Of a stretch of DNA of 64,000 nucleotides, positions 28,001 to 37,373 are shown one piece after another. The translations under genes and the position numbers were made by a program. This DNA is from an uncultured Myxococcales bacterium (GTDB taxonomy: Bacteria; Myxococcota_A; UBA9042; DTJE01), in the NCBI GenBank assembly GCA_903936705.1, contig CAIZWN010000008.1, forward strand, positions 83,799 to 147,798. Direction: 5' to 3'. Every line of letters begins with the position of its first letter. The first letter of the stretch is position 1. The notes beneath the pieces were generated by a model. It did not search any database, was not told where the DNA came from, and was given only the letters and a program-made list of their open reading frames with translations.

Positions 28001-31000
28001 AGGACGCCCGGCTGAAACAGTACCTGGAGCAGGGTGGGTACAATGGCAATGGCTATACGGGGGAGCCCACTGGCGGCATTTATCTTGAGGGCGGCCAGTA
28101 TTTCTCGGGCCAGTCGAACTCGCTGCTTGCCCCACTGTTCAGGATTGATGCGACGAGTACGGACCTTGGCTCGATCGATTCCGGCTTGACCGGGCGGAAC
28201 TTCCTGTACCAGTACGATTTCCAGTATCCCAGGGATCCCCATACCAACTACGCGAATGACCTTCTTGCGCACACCCCCAAACTGGGTGGACGCGAGATCT
28301 TCCGGACGGCGGCGGCCCCGGTTTTTGCAACCACGGTTTCGTTCGAAGGTGTCGCTCCGGCCAAGGCCAGGGCATACCGGACCATAGGGTCTTCCGTGCT
28401 CTTCAGCGGCATTGCTGAGGACGGAGGGAAGACGGCCATCGAACTCATGGGCAAATACCTTGAGTTCCTGGAGTCCGGCTATCCGCCCTGCACCATGGTT
28501 TCGCAGTGCCAGGATGACGACGTCTGCACTGCCGACAGTTGCGGCGCATGCACGACCGATTCGTGCGTGGGAGTGTCCGAGTGCGTGAACGACGAACGCA
28601 CCATCAGTGGTGGCCAGTGCTTCGCATGCTCGGACGATCGGCAATGCCCGGACAACTGGGCCTGCCTTACCGATCCGACCAAGGGTTACTGTGACATCAT
28701 TGATTTCCTTGGGCGGTACGATGTTCCGTCCGGAAATTGTGGCGTTATTCCAACGATATCCGGCAATTCGACCGTCGCCTGCCCGATCGCGGTTGCAACG
28801 CCAGCCACCGTCACCGATCTGCAGGTGCAGGTGCGAATGAGTCATTCCAAGCGTGGTGATTTGAAGCTTACCCTGGTCAGTCCCGGTGGCGTCCGGCGCA
28901 TTCTGAAGCAGTCGGATCCGCTGGATACGAACACCAACGGCATCTACTTCACATACGACATGGGCAAGCCTTCACTGGAGGCTCTCGACGGATTCAACGG
29001 TTCTCGCCTGAATGGCGACTGGACTTTGATTGCCGAAGACGCCGATGTTCTGCTCAACAACGGATTTTTCCAGGATTGGTCTTTGTTCGCGAAGTACGAG
29101 CCACTTGACTGCTCGGTGATCCCCTGCCCGGATACGGATCCATGCGCTCCGAATCCGCAGTGTGTAAACAACGAGTGCGTCTACACGTCCCTGTGCGATG
29201 ACAATCTGGCGTGTACTGTCGATTACTGCGACCCGGCTACTCATGCCTGTCGCCATGATTCGATCGCCGGTACCGGTTGTCCTTGCGAGAACCATGACCA
29301 GTGCGACGGGGAGGCCTGCCTGGAATCGACCAAGACACGTACGTGCAACCCGGACCTTGATCTGGGTTGCGCATGTGCGGTGATTCCTGGCGACGTGTTC
29401 GAGTTCGGCGGACTTCCAGATGGCATTCCGGACTTCAATGCCGGTATCGAGCTTTCAAAGAGCCTTGTCGTTAATTCCACCAAGCGCATCCAGGACATCA
29501 GGGTTCGCGTCAAGACCAGTCACCCGGCGGTGGGTAATCTGCGCGTTCGGTTGACCCATGGGACGTCGACGGTAACGCTGCGCAATTTGAGTGGCGGGTC
29601 GGTCCAGGGATTCCATGATATCTACGATTACGACGTTGTCGCAGGGCCCGGGTCCCTCTCGGACTTCACCGGGTTGCCAGCGGGTGGCCTCTGGACTTTG
29701 ACGGTGGCCGACCGTGTTTCGCTGAACGAGGGCGTACTGGAGCGGGTCACCCTTTACATTGAAAACGCCGAGTGCGTTTTGAACGCGGATTGCGACGATG
29801 GTATTGGTTGCACGGCCGATGTGTGTTCGGCGTCGGTTCCTGGTGGAAAGTGCACGAATCTGCCGGTCGTTTGCGGTGTCAGTGCAAATCCCTGCGAGGC
29901 CTTTGAATGCGATGCCGCCGATGGTATGTGCAAGGCGGTCGATTTGGCTGATGGGCTTGCTTGTGAGGACTCTGTCTATTGCACCGTGGGAGACACCTGC
30001 CTGGCGGGTGTCTGCACTGGCGGGACGATCCGGGATTGCAGCGAACTGAACGGAATTTGCGTTGTCGGTGTTTGCAACGCCCAGAGCGAGATTGTTCGTT
30101 CCTGTCTGACAAGCTTCACCAACGGTGCGGATTGTTCGGATGGCGAGCTTTGCACTGTCGGTGACAAGTGCAACGCGGTTGGCCAGTGTGTTCCCGGGCT
30201 GTCGAGTGGGTGCCTGTGTCCTGGCGGGCTTGATTCCGAGTGCGTCGACGACGGCAACAAGTGCAACGGTGTTGATTGGAAGTGCGATATTGCCACTTTC
30301 CGCTGCCAGCTGCAGGACCCCCTTGGTGTCGAATGTGGCGCGGCTTCGGGTCAATGTTCGATCCAGGTGTGCGAGTCGGATACCGGTCTTTGCCGCGAGC
30401 AGATCAAGCCGAACAACACCCCTTGCGATGATGGCCTGTGGTGCACGATCGGCGATCGTTGCACAAACGGTTTCTGTGTCTTCGATGGGGCGCGCGATTG
30501 CTCGACACTCGATGTGTGCAAGACCAGTACCTGCAGCGATACCTCGGATACATGCGAGGTTGCGAACAAGGACGATACGACGCCGTGCATGGTCGATGGG
30601 GGCGGTTGTGGTGTCTACACCTGTATCGCCGGCGGATGCACCCTGGACCGGCCGTTGGATTGTGCGGTCGAGGATCCATCGACCCAGGACGATTGCAATG
30701 ACCCCTTGTGCACGCCCGTTGGGTTTGGTGGTCACACGTGCTCAAAGGTGGCGAAGGGCCTGGACAGCTTGGGCGAGCCCTATCCCTGCATGACCGACGG
30801 CGATGATTGCACGAGCGATATCTGCGATGCCGGTCGGTGCGTGCATCTGCGTAAGGTGAACTGTTGGGGCGGGTCGTGCGGTGGGGCACATCAGTTCGAT
30901 GAAGGCGACCTGCACTGCGGTGACGAGGATTACTGTTCGAATGGTATCAATTTGGATCCGAACGGGCTGTGCTTCCCGTTGCCCGACTGCATCGCGCCCG

Positions 31001-34000
31001 GCTGTGTGCAGCTGCGCAGTTCACCGGATCTACCGATTGATGACCAAATTCTGCCTGATGGGTGTGTCGAGGATTCGATCGAGATTAACAATGTCGGTTT
31101 TGAATATGTCAGTTCCGTAGTTGCGAAGATACAGCTGAATCACAGTTCACTGATGGACCTTAGGATATTCGTGGTCGACCCGCAGGGCTACGAGCACGTG
31201 TTGTGGAATCATCTTGGTGATGATAAAGACAATTTCTCGAATACGTTCGGTATCGATACGGTTGGCGAGCTTGCTTTCCCGATTCCGTATGCAGGCATGC
31301 CAAACTCCGGGCAGCCCCTTTGCAGTCTGAGAGGCGAGAGGGCCAAGGATGGCAACGTCCTTAAGCCGTTGGTGGGAACCTGGAAGCTTCGTGTTTGCGA
31401 TACCATCTTTGGGCAAGGCGGGGCGCTGATTGATTGGCGGCTGTTCGTTCGCGGCAGCAATAATGCAAACCTGAATCCTGGTCATCGTTGCGAGGACGCA
31501 GTTTCCTTGACGCTGCCTGCGGAAGGTGTGGTTGCGCCATTTACCGGTTCGACAGCATGCGGCATGAACGTCATCGAGGATGTCGATTGCGGATGGATGC
31601 GTGGTCCGGAGCGTTGGTACAAGTTCCAGATTACGGATGACCTTAATCCGGCGACCGAGGACCGACGTCGTGTAACGGTGCGGCTGGGCCAGGGGTCTGA
31701 TAACGTTGATCAGGTCGTATTCCTGAAGGAAGGTGCCGAATTTACATGTGGTGGCATCAACAGGGGTTGCAGCCAGTATTCGGCCACGCCGGAGGGCGAT
31801 GCCAAGGGCATGCTGGACAGGGTTCTGGAGCCCGGCTGGTACTACCTTGGGATTGATACAGTCGGGGCTGACGAGGATGTTGCCAGGTTCAAGACCAGCA
31901 ACTACTCGTTTACCGTGGAAGTGAAGACACCTTCGCCGGATGGCACGTATTGCCTGGTCGAGCGTAATCCTGGTGGGCTCCTGCCTGATCATCTGATTTG
32001 TGCGGGCAGCCGTTGCGCCAATGGCCATTGTTGCAGCGCCGGTGACTGCTGCCCCGAGGTGGGCAATCTGGCGCTGGCCGATACCTGGTGCCCGGTGGAT
32101 CCGCCGTTCATTGGCGGCCAGCCATACCGGATGCCAGCGTTGTGCGACGACCCGACGGGATGCCAGGGGCACCGCGAGGATGCCGATTGCGATGCCACCT
32201 TCAAGTGCACTCGACGGGTGATGGACGACGATTCGACGTGCGATGTTGGTACCAGGGCCTTGGTGTGCGATCCATACGTTGACTACATGTGCAACCAGGC
32301 CAAGACCCACCCGCCATCCAGTAATCAGCCGGTGGCGGCGTGCCCGGATTCCTGTACGTTGGATGCCGACTGCGTTGCCGCGGCCCATTGTGATCCTGCC
32401 GACGCGACGGTAGGCGACACCTCGCCTGGTGCCCAGTTGAAGTGTCGTTCAGATCTGGCCAACGGGGGCGCCTGCAACGAAAATTCCGATTGTGACATAG
32501 GAAATTGCAACAATGGATTCTGTTGCGCGAGCGGTGTTTGCTGCCCGTCGGGCGATGCCGACGGTTGGCAGCATTGTCCGAACGCGGCGCCGTACGTCAG
32601 GGCTGCAACCTGCAGCAACCAGGAGTCTTGTACCGGCACCAGAAAGGACCGTGTCTGCACCGCATCCAGTCAGTGCGACGATGACCCAGCTCATGTCGTT
32701 GATGACGATTGCGCGTGCGGCGGCGAGCCTATTGTTCTTGGTTGCGGCGCAACCGGCGAGCTTAACAAGCCTTACCTTTACCAGCCTCCGTTATGCCCGT
32801 TGCCCGATGGAGCGGCTGATGCTGCCGCGGCGTGCAAGATGACTGGGGTCGAAGGTGAGGGTGTGGATTTCCATCCGGAGAATCATCTGGTGGCCTGGAA
32901 TAATTCGGGCGCGCCCACGTGCGTCTTGAATTGCACGAATTTCCACGATCAGCTTGGTGATCCAAAGACTCCATTGACCGCGGCGGGTGAGATCATCGAC
33001 TGCTCTGATTTGGCCACCAAACCCGCTTGCCGGTTGACCCCAAGCTGTGTGATCGGTGCGGCTGGCGGCTGCTGTCCGCCCGATAATCCGACCTGCTGCT
33101 GCGAGGACGAAGGTCGCTGCCGAGAGCCCGCACGTTGCGAGCCGTTCGGGACGACCGAGACTTTCAGCCCCGATCCTGCGGATGAGACAAAGTGGGACTC
33201 GAAGATCTGCCTTGGGCCCATCATCAATGGTTATCCGTGCAACGAGAATTCGGACTGCAACAACAAGTACCCGTCCGATCACACGCCCATACCTGGCAAC
33301 AGTGCCAATGGCGGCGCAGGCTGGTGCAACAACAACATTTGCTGTGCAGGCGAGAATGGATTTGACGAATGTTGCGCTGGAAATGCCGAGTGCGCGATTC
33401 CTCCGGATTCCGCCTGTGATGCCGCGACTTGCCAGGGACATTCGCATATCCGGACCTGTGACATGGGCCTCTATGCCTGCGGGTTGGCGGGTCAGGTTGA
33501 AGACGACTCGTTCTGTGCCGGACAGAAGTCCTCCGAATGCGGAGACTTCAGCGACTACTATTGCACGGCTGCCAGTGACCAGCCTGCGAGCGATCCTTTG
33601 GTCGATCCTGCGCGTTGCCCGGATTCGTGCCGTTCCAGCGACCCACTGTGTGCCGTTGATCAGGTTCCATTCTGCCTCGACTGCCCGGTGGACAAGCCTG
33701 ACTGCTGCTGCGAGCTTGACTCCCTTTGCGATGGCGGCGCGCATTGTGACCCCCAGCGAGGGACACTGGGAAGCAAGGGCGACCAGACAAAACTGGAGTG
33801 CTTCCCGGATGGTGTTCAGGACTCGTTCTGCGACGAGAGCACTGACTGCGGTGGCGTGCTGGTATGCCAGATGCATTACTGCTGCGCCATTGGAGGTTGT
33901 TGTGACGGTTGCAAGGTTGGCGCGGTGGACTTGATGTTCGCTGCCGGCGGCACCGGGATCCAGGCGCCGTTGGGCCTTGACTTGAACTTTGGCGCAATTA

Positions 34001-34266
34001 TCGGCGGGAGCACGCCAATGGACCGCGCAACTGCGGCAGGCGCTGGGACCCCGTCGGTGAAGTACATCGACACGGGCTTCCTGAATGCAACCACGGTTCG
34101 CGAGTCGTGCTACAACCAGCGTTGGGACGCGAACGAAACCGACGAGGATTGCGGCGGCGCGTACTGCCCGCAGTGTGCTGGTGGCAAGCATTGCGCCAGG
34201 GACAGCGACTGCTTGTTGGGTACCTGCAATACGTCCGGAGCTTCCTCGGGTCTGTGCGCGCTGTAA
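25081..34266 (+). CDS. Giant cysteine-rich lipoprotein with lamin-tail, proprotein-convertase P and PPC-like domains
   Basis: 3061 residues from the ATG at 25081, five bases after AAGGAGG. The signal peptide ends in lipobox LASGC. Domains in order: a lamin-tail domain at about 74-206 ('LIINEMMIDPVAVADDVGEW'); Cys-rich repeats of the CDDGNxCTxDxCxxGxC kind at 260-526; a choice-of-anchor/MAM-like beta domain at 527-740; a region at 740-1136 resembling parts of large secreted Bacteroidetes proteins ('GIYLEGGQYF'); three proprotein-convertase P-like beta domains near 1207-1340, 1435-1563 and 1973-2130, separated by Cys repeats; a PPC-like domain at 2133-2283; and a long Cys-rich tail. No catalytic domain is seen. 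It is probably an adhesin or surface scaffold. It is unbroken despite its length and repeats. Confidence 0.88.
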   Translation: MKLRSGCHAMLAFVFAGFMLASGCTSYPENQGDGVESASADPSSAGQPAEPSARVSSAAELPCAAPTQIGMSQKLIINEMMIDPVAVADDVGEWIEFYNPTAAAVDLLDWRVQFGSGGTEQIGSSIVVPKGGYVVFCNNILQFGDSYPGVTCAHEFPAGPTYQLYNGGSSFTLLEPDGSTISDRVTFSNPAPTGASMALRNPYLAHLTVACPNSPNTPGAWVDGNGALLPFRVSTAGAVGVDKGTPGASNDDVFIVNPAEQCSAQDVCNPRRCVAEVCKPFFTTGCCITNANCNDADGCTKDLCDANVCQHTPVPNCCKLDNECNDGNPCNIDICFLVQGQSYGFCSASPRIDPNCCWADSSLDPRTGSPWVVTVPLEERAAVLQTASDRQCDDKNICTENKCDQADSSCYYPRDIAKPNCCVQPTECAESPVDNPCTYNICAQNTCSNPAIPRCCRLDPECGDENNCTTDRCVLNQCRNLWDVEGCCRVDGDCPDDGNLCTSERCVFDDITKKFGCVHPPKPDCTLEIPYVQKFEDTTNITDLQKIAKAGWKIIDKKSSTVSPNNHWRFTNTGVLGHAHDVSNLEDPPSEQSFLFTYTPNTYLVKSVAVTPTLDASSSLTAIGNSFKETTLQWRMAYKDSNASDLPVTLRVVASATGDFTGSGALTLVPTVNGTPYSLDNLNADIEYTLFTAVVQSEELKASKTLKIGFLIDTDQTFNMDAWEIDDVILAAGRPSKLMKSFLLKCPSNPTASCYPGNAGVTTIGERGPGESVVPAVGGVGDRFRVLLCMHDGDAGPATWQRYGFPRATLDSDPMDRPEFMTIPADIGQGGQGCNTFQDAVQAICDVPAMSVAGYFYCGIDVNGLGNPDFAGPYHTALVVLDESSTLYKPHSPFENQVKFDVELVLEEGYVVWSPNGRDDAAAVAIRDAIRDQPSKPMVQIIQNLASLSNLGKYKGIFAVLGIKGTEYIPSAIEDARLKQYLEQGGYNGNGYTGEPTGGIYLEGGQYFSGQSNSLLAPLFRIDATSTDLGSIDSGLTGRNFLYQYDFQYPRDPHTNYANDLLAHTPKLGGREIFRTAAAPVFATTVSFEGVAPAKARAYRTIGSSVLFSGIAEDGGKTAIELMGKYLEFLESGYPPCTMVSQCQDDDVCTADSCGACTTDSCVGVSECVNDERTISGGQCFACSDDRQCPDNWACLTDPTKGYCDIIDFLGRYDVPSGNCGVIPTISGNSTVACPIAVATPATVTDLQVQVRMSHSKRGDLKLTLVSPGGVRRILKQSDPLDTNTNGIYFTYDMGKPSLEALDGFNGSRLNGDWTLIAEDADVLLNNGFFQDWSLFAKYEPLDCSVIPCPDTDPCAPNPQCVNNECVYTSLCDDNLACTVDYCDPATHACRHDSIAGTGCPCENHDQCDGEACLESTKTRTCNPDLDLGCACAVIPGDVFEFGGLPDGIPDFNAGIELSKSLVVNSTKRIQDIRVRVKTSHPAVGNLRVRLTHGTSTVTLRNLSGGSVQGFHDIYDYDVVAGPGSLSDFTGLPAGGLWTLTVADRVSLNEGVLERVTLYIENAECVLNADCDDGIGCTADVCSASVPGGKCTNLPVVCGVSANPCEAFECDAADGMCKAVDLADGLACEDSVYCTVGDTCLAGVCTGGTIRDCSELNGICVVGVCNAQSEIVRSCLTSFTNGADCSDGELCTVGDKCNAVGQCVPGLSSGCLCPGGLDSECVDDGNKCNGVDWKCDIATFRCQLQDPLGVECGAASGQCSIQVCESDTGLCREQIKPNNTPCDDGLWCTIGDRCTNGFCVFDGARDCSTLDVCKTSTCSDTSDTCEVANKDDTTPCMVDGGGCGVYTCIAGGCTLDRPLDCAVEDPSTQDDCNDPLCTPVGFGGHTCSKVAKGLDSLGEPYPCMTDGDDCTSDICDAGRCVHLRKVNCWGGSCGGAHQFDEGDLHCGDEDYCSNGINLDPNGLCFPLPDCIAPGCVQLRSSPDLPIDDQILPDGCVEDSIEINNVGFEYVSSVVAKIQLNHSSLMDLRIFVVDPQGYEHVLWNHLGDDKDNFSNTFGIDTVGELAFPIPYAGMPNSGQPLCSLRGERAKDGNVLKPLVGTWKLRVCDTIFGQGGALIDWRLFVRGSNNANLNPGHRCEDAVSLTLPAEGVVAPFTGSTACGMNVIEDVDCGWMRGPERWYKFQITDDLNPATEDRRRVTVRLGQGSDNVDQVVFLKEGAEFTCGGINRGCSQYSATPEGDAKGMLDRVLEPGWYYLGIDTVGADEDVARFKTSNYSFTVEVKTPSPDGTYCLVERNPGGLLPDHLICAGSRCANGHCCSAGDCCPEVGNLALADTWCPVDPPFIGGQPYRMPALCDDPTGCQGHREDADCDATFKCTRRVMDDDSTCDVGTRALVCDPYVDYMCNQAKTHPPSSNQPVAACPDSCTLDADCVAAAHCDPADATVGDTSPGAQLKCRSDLANGGACNENSDCDIGNCNNGFCCASGVCCPSGDADGWQHCPNAAPYVRAATCSNQESCTGTRKDRVCTASSQCDDDPAHVVDDDCACGGEPIVLGCGATGELNKPYLYQPPLCPLPDGAADAAAACKMTGVEGEGVDFHPENHLVAWNNSGAPTCVLNCTNFHDQLGDPKTPLTAAGEIIDCSDLATKPACRLTPSCVIGAAGGCCPPDNPTCCCEDEGRCREPARCEPFGTTETFSPDPADETKWDSKICLGPIINGYPCNENSDCNNKYPSDHTPIPGNSANGGAGWCNNNICCAGENGFDECCAGNAECAIPPDSACDAATCQGHSHIRTCDMGLYACGLAGQVEDDSFCAGQKSSECGDFSDYYCTAASDQPASDPLVDPARCPDSCRSSDPLCAVDQVPFCLDCPVDKPDCCCELDSLCDGGAHCDPQRGTLGSKGDQTKLECFPDGVQDSFCDESTDCGGVLVCQMHYCCAIGGCCDGCKVGAVDLMFAAGGTGIQAPLGLDLNFGAIIGGSTPMDRATAAGAGTPSVKYIDTGFLNATTVRESCYNQRWDANETDEDCGGAYCPQCAGGKHCARDSDCLLGTCNTSGASSGLCAL

Positions 34267-34431
34267 CCGCCTAGGTATCTTCCCACCGAAATTTGTGCAG
34301 GACAGACCCATCAGGAGGATTCCACTATCTGCGTCTTTGGGATGGGGCTGGGGTTCGTGCCAAGTTCCTGGTTGGCCCCGTAGCGGTGAAGTATCTGTGA
34401 AGTTCCAGGTAGTTGCGGGATCTGAGGTTTC

Positions 34432-35541
34432 CTAGTGGACCGGCTGAGGATCGGTAGGGGCGGAATTGTTGCGCATGCGTAACGGTACGTAATTGCAGAA
34501 GGGTTCCTCGTCCAGGACGTCGCCGGTCATCGCGTAGGCTCGTGCTCGGCAACCGCCACAAACGCGCTTGAATTCGCAGGCCCCGCAGCGGCCGTGATAA
34601 CCGTCGAAATCCCGCATGGACTTCAGCAGGGGAGATTCCTCCCAGATTGTCCTGAAGGGCTGTTCGAAGACATTTCCGGCCACCTGTTCCATGTACGAGC
34701 ATGGGCGGACATTTCCGAAGGCATCGATCAAGCAGATTGTCTGGCCGGCAACGCAGCCCTTTCCGGCGCCTGTCGAGAATGTCAGGTCACGGCGCTTGAA
34801 GCGGGATCCGTCGCGTGCCGAAAGCTGAGGCACTACACGGTAGTAATGCGGCGCACACGTGGGGCGCATCAGGATGTCTTTTTCGCGCTTCTCCTGCTCG
34901 TAGTGCCATTCCAGGATCATGTCGTAGTGTTCGGGGTCGATGAGCTCTTCGAATAGTTCCTTGCCACGACCCGTAGGCACGATCATGAACATGTACCAGG
35001 CCGTTGCGCCAAGGTCCTTCGCAACGCGAAATGTGTCACCGATGTACGGCTGGTTGCGCCGCGTAAACGATGAGTTGAACAGGAACGGGATGTCGTGGTC
35101 CTTGAACATGTGGGCGGCCCGGACGGTTCCGTCGAAAGCACCAGGCATTCGACGGAAGTCGTCGTGGATCGCCGCGTTCGGGCCGTCCAGTGACAGGGAC
35201 ACCATTCGGATGCCCGAGTCCTTCATCTTTTTGCACACGTCGTCGGTGACCAGCGAGCCGTTGGTAGCCATGCACATCCGGAAGCCCTTTGACGTTCCGT
35301 ACGAGGCCAGCTCGAAGATGTCTTTTCGCATCAGGGGCTCACCGCCCGATAGCACCATGACCGGCTGCACGAAGGTGGCAATGTCGTCGATCAGGGCGAC
35401 TGCCTTTTCGGTCGTGAACAAGCCCTCCGGGGAGGATTCGTCCGACGAGCAGCGGCAGTGGATGCAATTCAAATTGCAGCGTCGTGTCGTCTCCCAGGCG
35501 ATCCATTTCGGCAGGAACGGGCCGTCGGATGTCAGTGCCAT
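34432..35541 (-). CDS. Radical SAM/SPASM protein of the AhbC/AhbD/NirJ family
   Basis: 369 residues from the ATG at 35541, eight bases after CAGGAGG. The radical SAM cluster motif is CNLNCIHC, preceded by 'WIAWETTRR', followed by [14 protein letters not shown] and 'VSLSLDGPN'. The C-terminal SPASM region has '[16 protein letters not shown]', then [19 protein letters not shown] and 'EEPFCNYVP'. These, with 'CAPHYYRV', closely follow AhbC/AhbD/NirJ enzymes that modify siroheme-derived tetrapyrroles on the way to heme or heme d1, and PqqE-like enzymes more distantly. No other alternative-heme genes lie here, so the substrate is open. It is divergent from the rubrerythrin-like gene. Confidence 0.82.
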   Translation of the reverse strand: MALTSDGPFLPKWIAWETTRRCNLNCIHCRCSSDESSPEGLFTTEKAVALIDDIATFVQPVMVLSGGEPLMRKDIFELASYGTSKGFRMCMATNGSLVTDDVCKKMKDSGIRMVSLSLDGPNAAIHDDFRRMPGAFDGTVRAAHMFKDHDIPFLFNSSFTRRNQPYIGDTFRVAKDLGATAWYMFMIVPTGRGKELFEELIDPEHYDMILEWHYEQEKREKDILMRPTCAPHYYRVVPQLSARDGSRFKRRDLTFSTGAGKGCVAGQTICLIDAFGNVRPCSYMEQVAGNVFEQPFRTIWEESPLLKSMRDFDGYHGRCGACEFKRVCGGCRARAYAMTGDVLDEEPFCNYVPLRMRNNSAPTDPQPVH

Positions 35542-35664
35542 GCGAAAAACCTCCTGGCAGGGATTGTGTTCGTCGGAGTGCAACTGGTCAAGCTGACGCA
35601 GTGAATCTCGCGGGGCCAATGCACGCGCGCTCGAATCGGGTGGTGGCCTTGGTGGGTCTGGTGG

Positions 35665-35694
35665 TTGACTGTGGCAAGGCGAATCGTGTACCAA
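35665..35694 (+). promoter_or_regulatory. Possible promoter of the rubrerythrin-like gene
   Basis: TTGACT (35665-35670), an 18-base spacer and TACCAA (35689-35694), ending 25 bases before the ATG at 35720. Confidence 0.35.
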
Positions 35695-35719
35695 TGGTTC
35701 GAATCACTGGAGGATTTCG

Positions 35720-36181
35720 ATGGGGAGCAGCCCGACACCAAAGGAGATCCTGGAGCATGCGATCCGGATGGAACAGCGTGGGCGGGAGTTCTACGTCCAG
35801 GCGGCGCAAATTGTAACCATGCCAGGGGCTAGGGAATTGCTTGAGGAACTTGGGCGGGACGAAATCGAGCATGAGGCAATGTTCAACGATTTGCAGGCAA
35901 GGGGGGATTTCGAGTCCCTGGCAATCGGGGAGTTGCCTCCGGATCTGAGATTGTCCGATTTTCTCGTGACGGCGCCGATCGGTCCCGAAAGCACCCCTCA
36001 GGACGTTCTGATCCACGCGATCCGCATGGAACAGAATGCCATCGATCTTTATTCGGCCTGGGTTCTGCTGTACCGGGGGTCCGAGATCGAACCGTTGATT
36101 GAAGGACTGGTCGTGGAGGAGAGACGGCACAAGGCGCGCCTGGAAGCAGTGTATTCCGATCAGTTTCTGGAGGACTGGTAG
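35720..36181 (+). CDS. Rubrerythrin-like ferritin-fold diiron protein
   Basis: 153 residues, with a TGGAGGA site before the ATG. It is a four-helix bundle with two repeated halves: 'ILEHAIRMEQRGREFYVQAA' and 'VLIHAIRMEQNAIDLYSAW'. Likely diiron ligands are the Glu in these helices and the ExxH pairs in 'GRDEIEHEAMF' and 'VVEERRHKARLE'. It lacks the C-terminal rubredoxin domain of classical rubrerythrin. Family members detoxify peroxide or handle iron. It is divergent from the radical SAM gene and 41 bases before an FAD oxidase on the same strand, so a redox or oxidative-stress setting is plausible. Confidence 0.85.
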   Translation: MGSSPTPKEILEHAIRMEQRGREFYVQAAQIVTMPGARELLEELGRDEIEHEAMFNDLQARGDFESLAIGELPPDLRLSDFLVTAPIGPESTPQDVLIHAIRMEQNAIDLYSAWVLLYRGSEIEPLIEGLVVEERRHKARLEAVYSDQFLEDW

Positions 36182-36222
36182 CACCTCGTGCAGCGGCCCA
36201 CCGATTCTTGCCAGGGTTTTGA

Positions 36223-37359
36223 ATGTTGACGGGATTGGATCTCCCTGATCGTGTGGACATTGTGGTTGTCGGGGGGGGCTTCGCTGGCGCCTCTACAGCT
36301 TGTCATCTTGCGAAACTTGGTGTCACGGACGTGTTGCTGCTGGAGGCCTCCGAGTCTTTCGGGGCTGCTGCCAGCGGCCAGAATGCCTCGATGATTCGTC
36401 AGGTCGCGACAGATCCATGTACAGGGGCGATGTTGCGGTCCTCGGTGGCCGCGATCAAGGACGATGACTGGGGATTCCCGGTAGACGTGCAGTGGAGTGG
36501 GTCCCTGCTTCTGGTTCATGGGGAGCGTGGTATCCCGGTAGTCGAGGCTGCAAGGGCGGCGGCCATGGAGGGTCTGGACTGCGCTGTCGTGCCGCCAATG
36601 GACGCCAGGAAGCGCGTTTCGATTCTTGACGCCGTCAGGTTCGATCAAGCGATCTGGACCCCTGGCGATGGCATAGCGGACGTTTCGGCCCTGCTTTGGA
36701 GGTATCTGAACGAGGCCAGGATTCGAGGTGTGAGGCTGAAGACCGGGTGCAAGGTGACGGGCATCGAGGTCGATGGCGGCAAAGTGGCGGCCGTGAGGAC
36801 GACATCGGGGCGAACGGCGTGCCGGTTTGTGGTTGATGCTGCCGGGGCCTGGGCGGGGGATGTTGCCATGACCGCAGGGCTAGGGCCGCTGCCTATTGCG
36901 GCATATCGCAGGCATCTGGTGGTGACTCCGCCCTTGCCGTTCGTGGACCCGGCGTGGCCCCTGGTCTGGCACCTTACCGACGACTGGTATTTTCGGCCGG
37001 AGGTCGGCGGACTGATGCTTTCGGCATGCGATCAGGACCTCTGGCCGGCCGGACCTGTTCCGCGGGACCCGGCGATTCTGGAACGTCTGGCCGAACTTCT
37101 GGCGGCGCGATGCCCGCCGTTGGCGGATCTTCCCGTGAAGAACTGGTGGGCTGGTCTGAGGACGATGGCGTCGGACGGCCGGTTCGTGATTGGTCCCGAC
37201 CCGCGTCTGCAAGGCTTTTTCTGGGTTGCTGGCCTTGGCGGACACGGTATGACCGGCAGCGCGTCAGTGGGCAGATTGGCCGCTCTGCTGTTGACCGGAG
37301 GATTGACGGACCCGGCGGCAGTCAAGGCCATGGGACCGCAGCGTTTTCTGCCAGGGTGA
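36223..37359 (+). CDS. FAD-dependent oxidoreductase of the DAO/glycine-oxidase family
   Basis: 378 residues. The FAD-binding Rossmann motif is 'DIVVVGGGFAGASTACHLAK' near the start, with Glu in 'LLLEASES' closing the dinucleotide fold. The C-terminal GxxG-containing FAD segment reads 'GFFWVAGLGGHGMTGSASVG'. The overall plan matches D-amino-acid/glycine/sarcosine oxidases and dehydrogenases. Substrate is unknown. It may be co-transcribed with the rubrerythrin-like gene; a peroxide-producing oxidase next to a peroxide-scavenging protein would make sense, but this is inference. Confidence 0.85.
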   Translation: MLTGLDLPDRVDIVVVGGGFAGASTACHLAKLGVTDVLLLEASESFGAAASGQNASMIRQVATDPCTGAMLRSSVAAIKDDDWGFPVDVQWSGSLLLVHGERGIPVVEAARAAAMEGLDCAVVPPMDARKRVSILDAVRFDQAIWTPGDGIADVSALLWRYLNEARIRGVRLKTGCKVTGIEVDGGKVAAVRTTSGRTACRFVVDAAGAWAGDVAMTAGLGPLPIAAYRRHLVVTPPLPFVDPAWPLVWHLTDDWYFRPEVGGLMLSACDQDLWPAGPVPRDPAILERLAELLAARCPPLADLPVKNWWAGLRTMASDGRFVIGPDPRLQGFFWVAGLGGHGMTGSASVGRLAALLLTGGLTDPAAVKAMGPQRFLPG

Positions 37360-37373
37360 TCCTGGCTTGTGAA

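Noticed and set aside
25860..33950. CRISPR-like or tandem DNA repeats in the Cys-rich coding region
   Set aside because: Repeats are at the protein level (Cys/Asp patterns) with diverged DNA; there are no spaced identical units, and no CRISPR array is seen anywhere in the window.
27178..34311. Several antisense frames of 400-550 codons opposite the giant lipoprotein
   Set aside because: Composition-driven shadows of a repetitive Cys/Asp-rich gene with no start signals.
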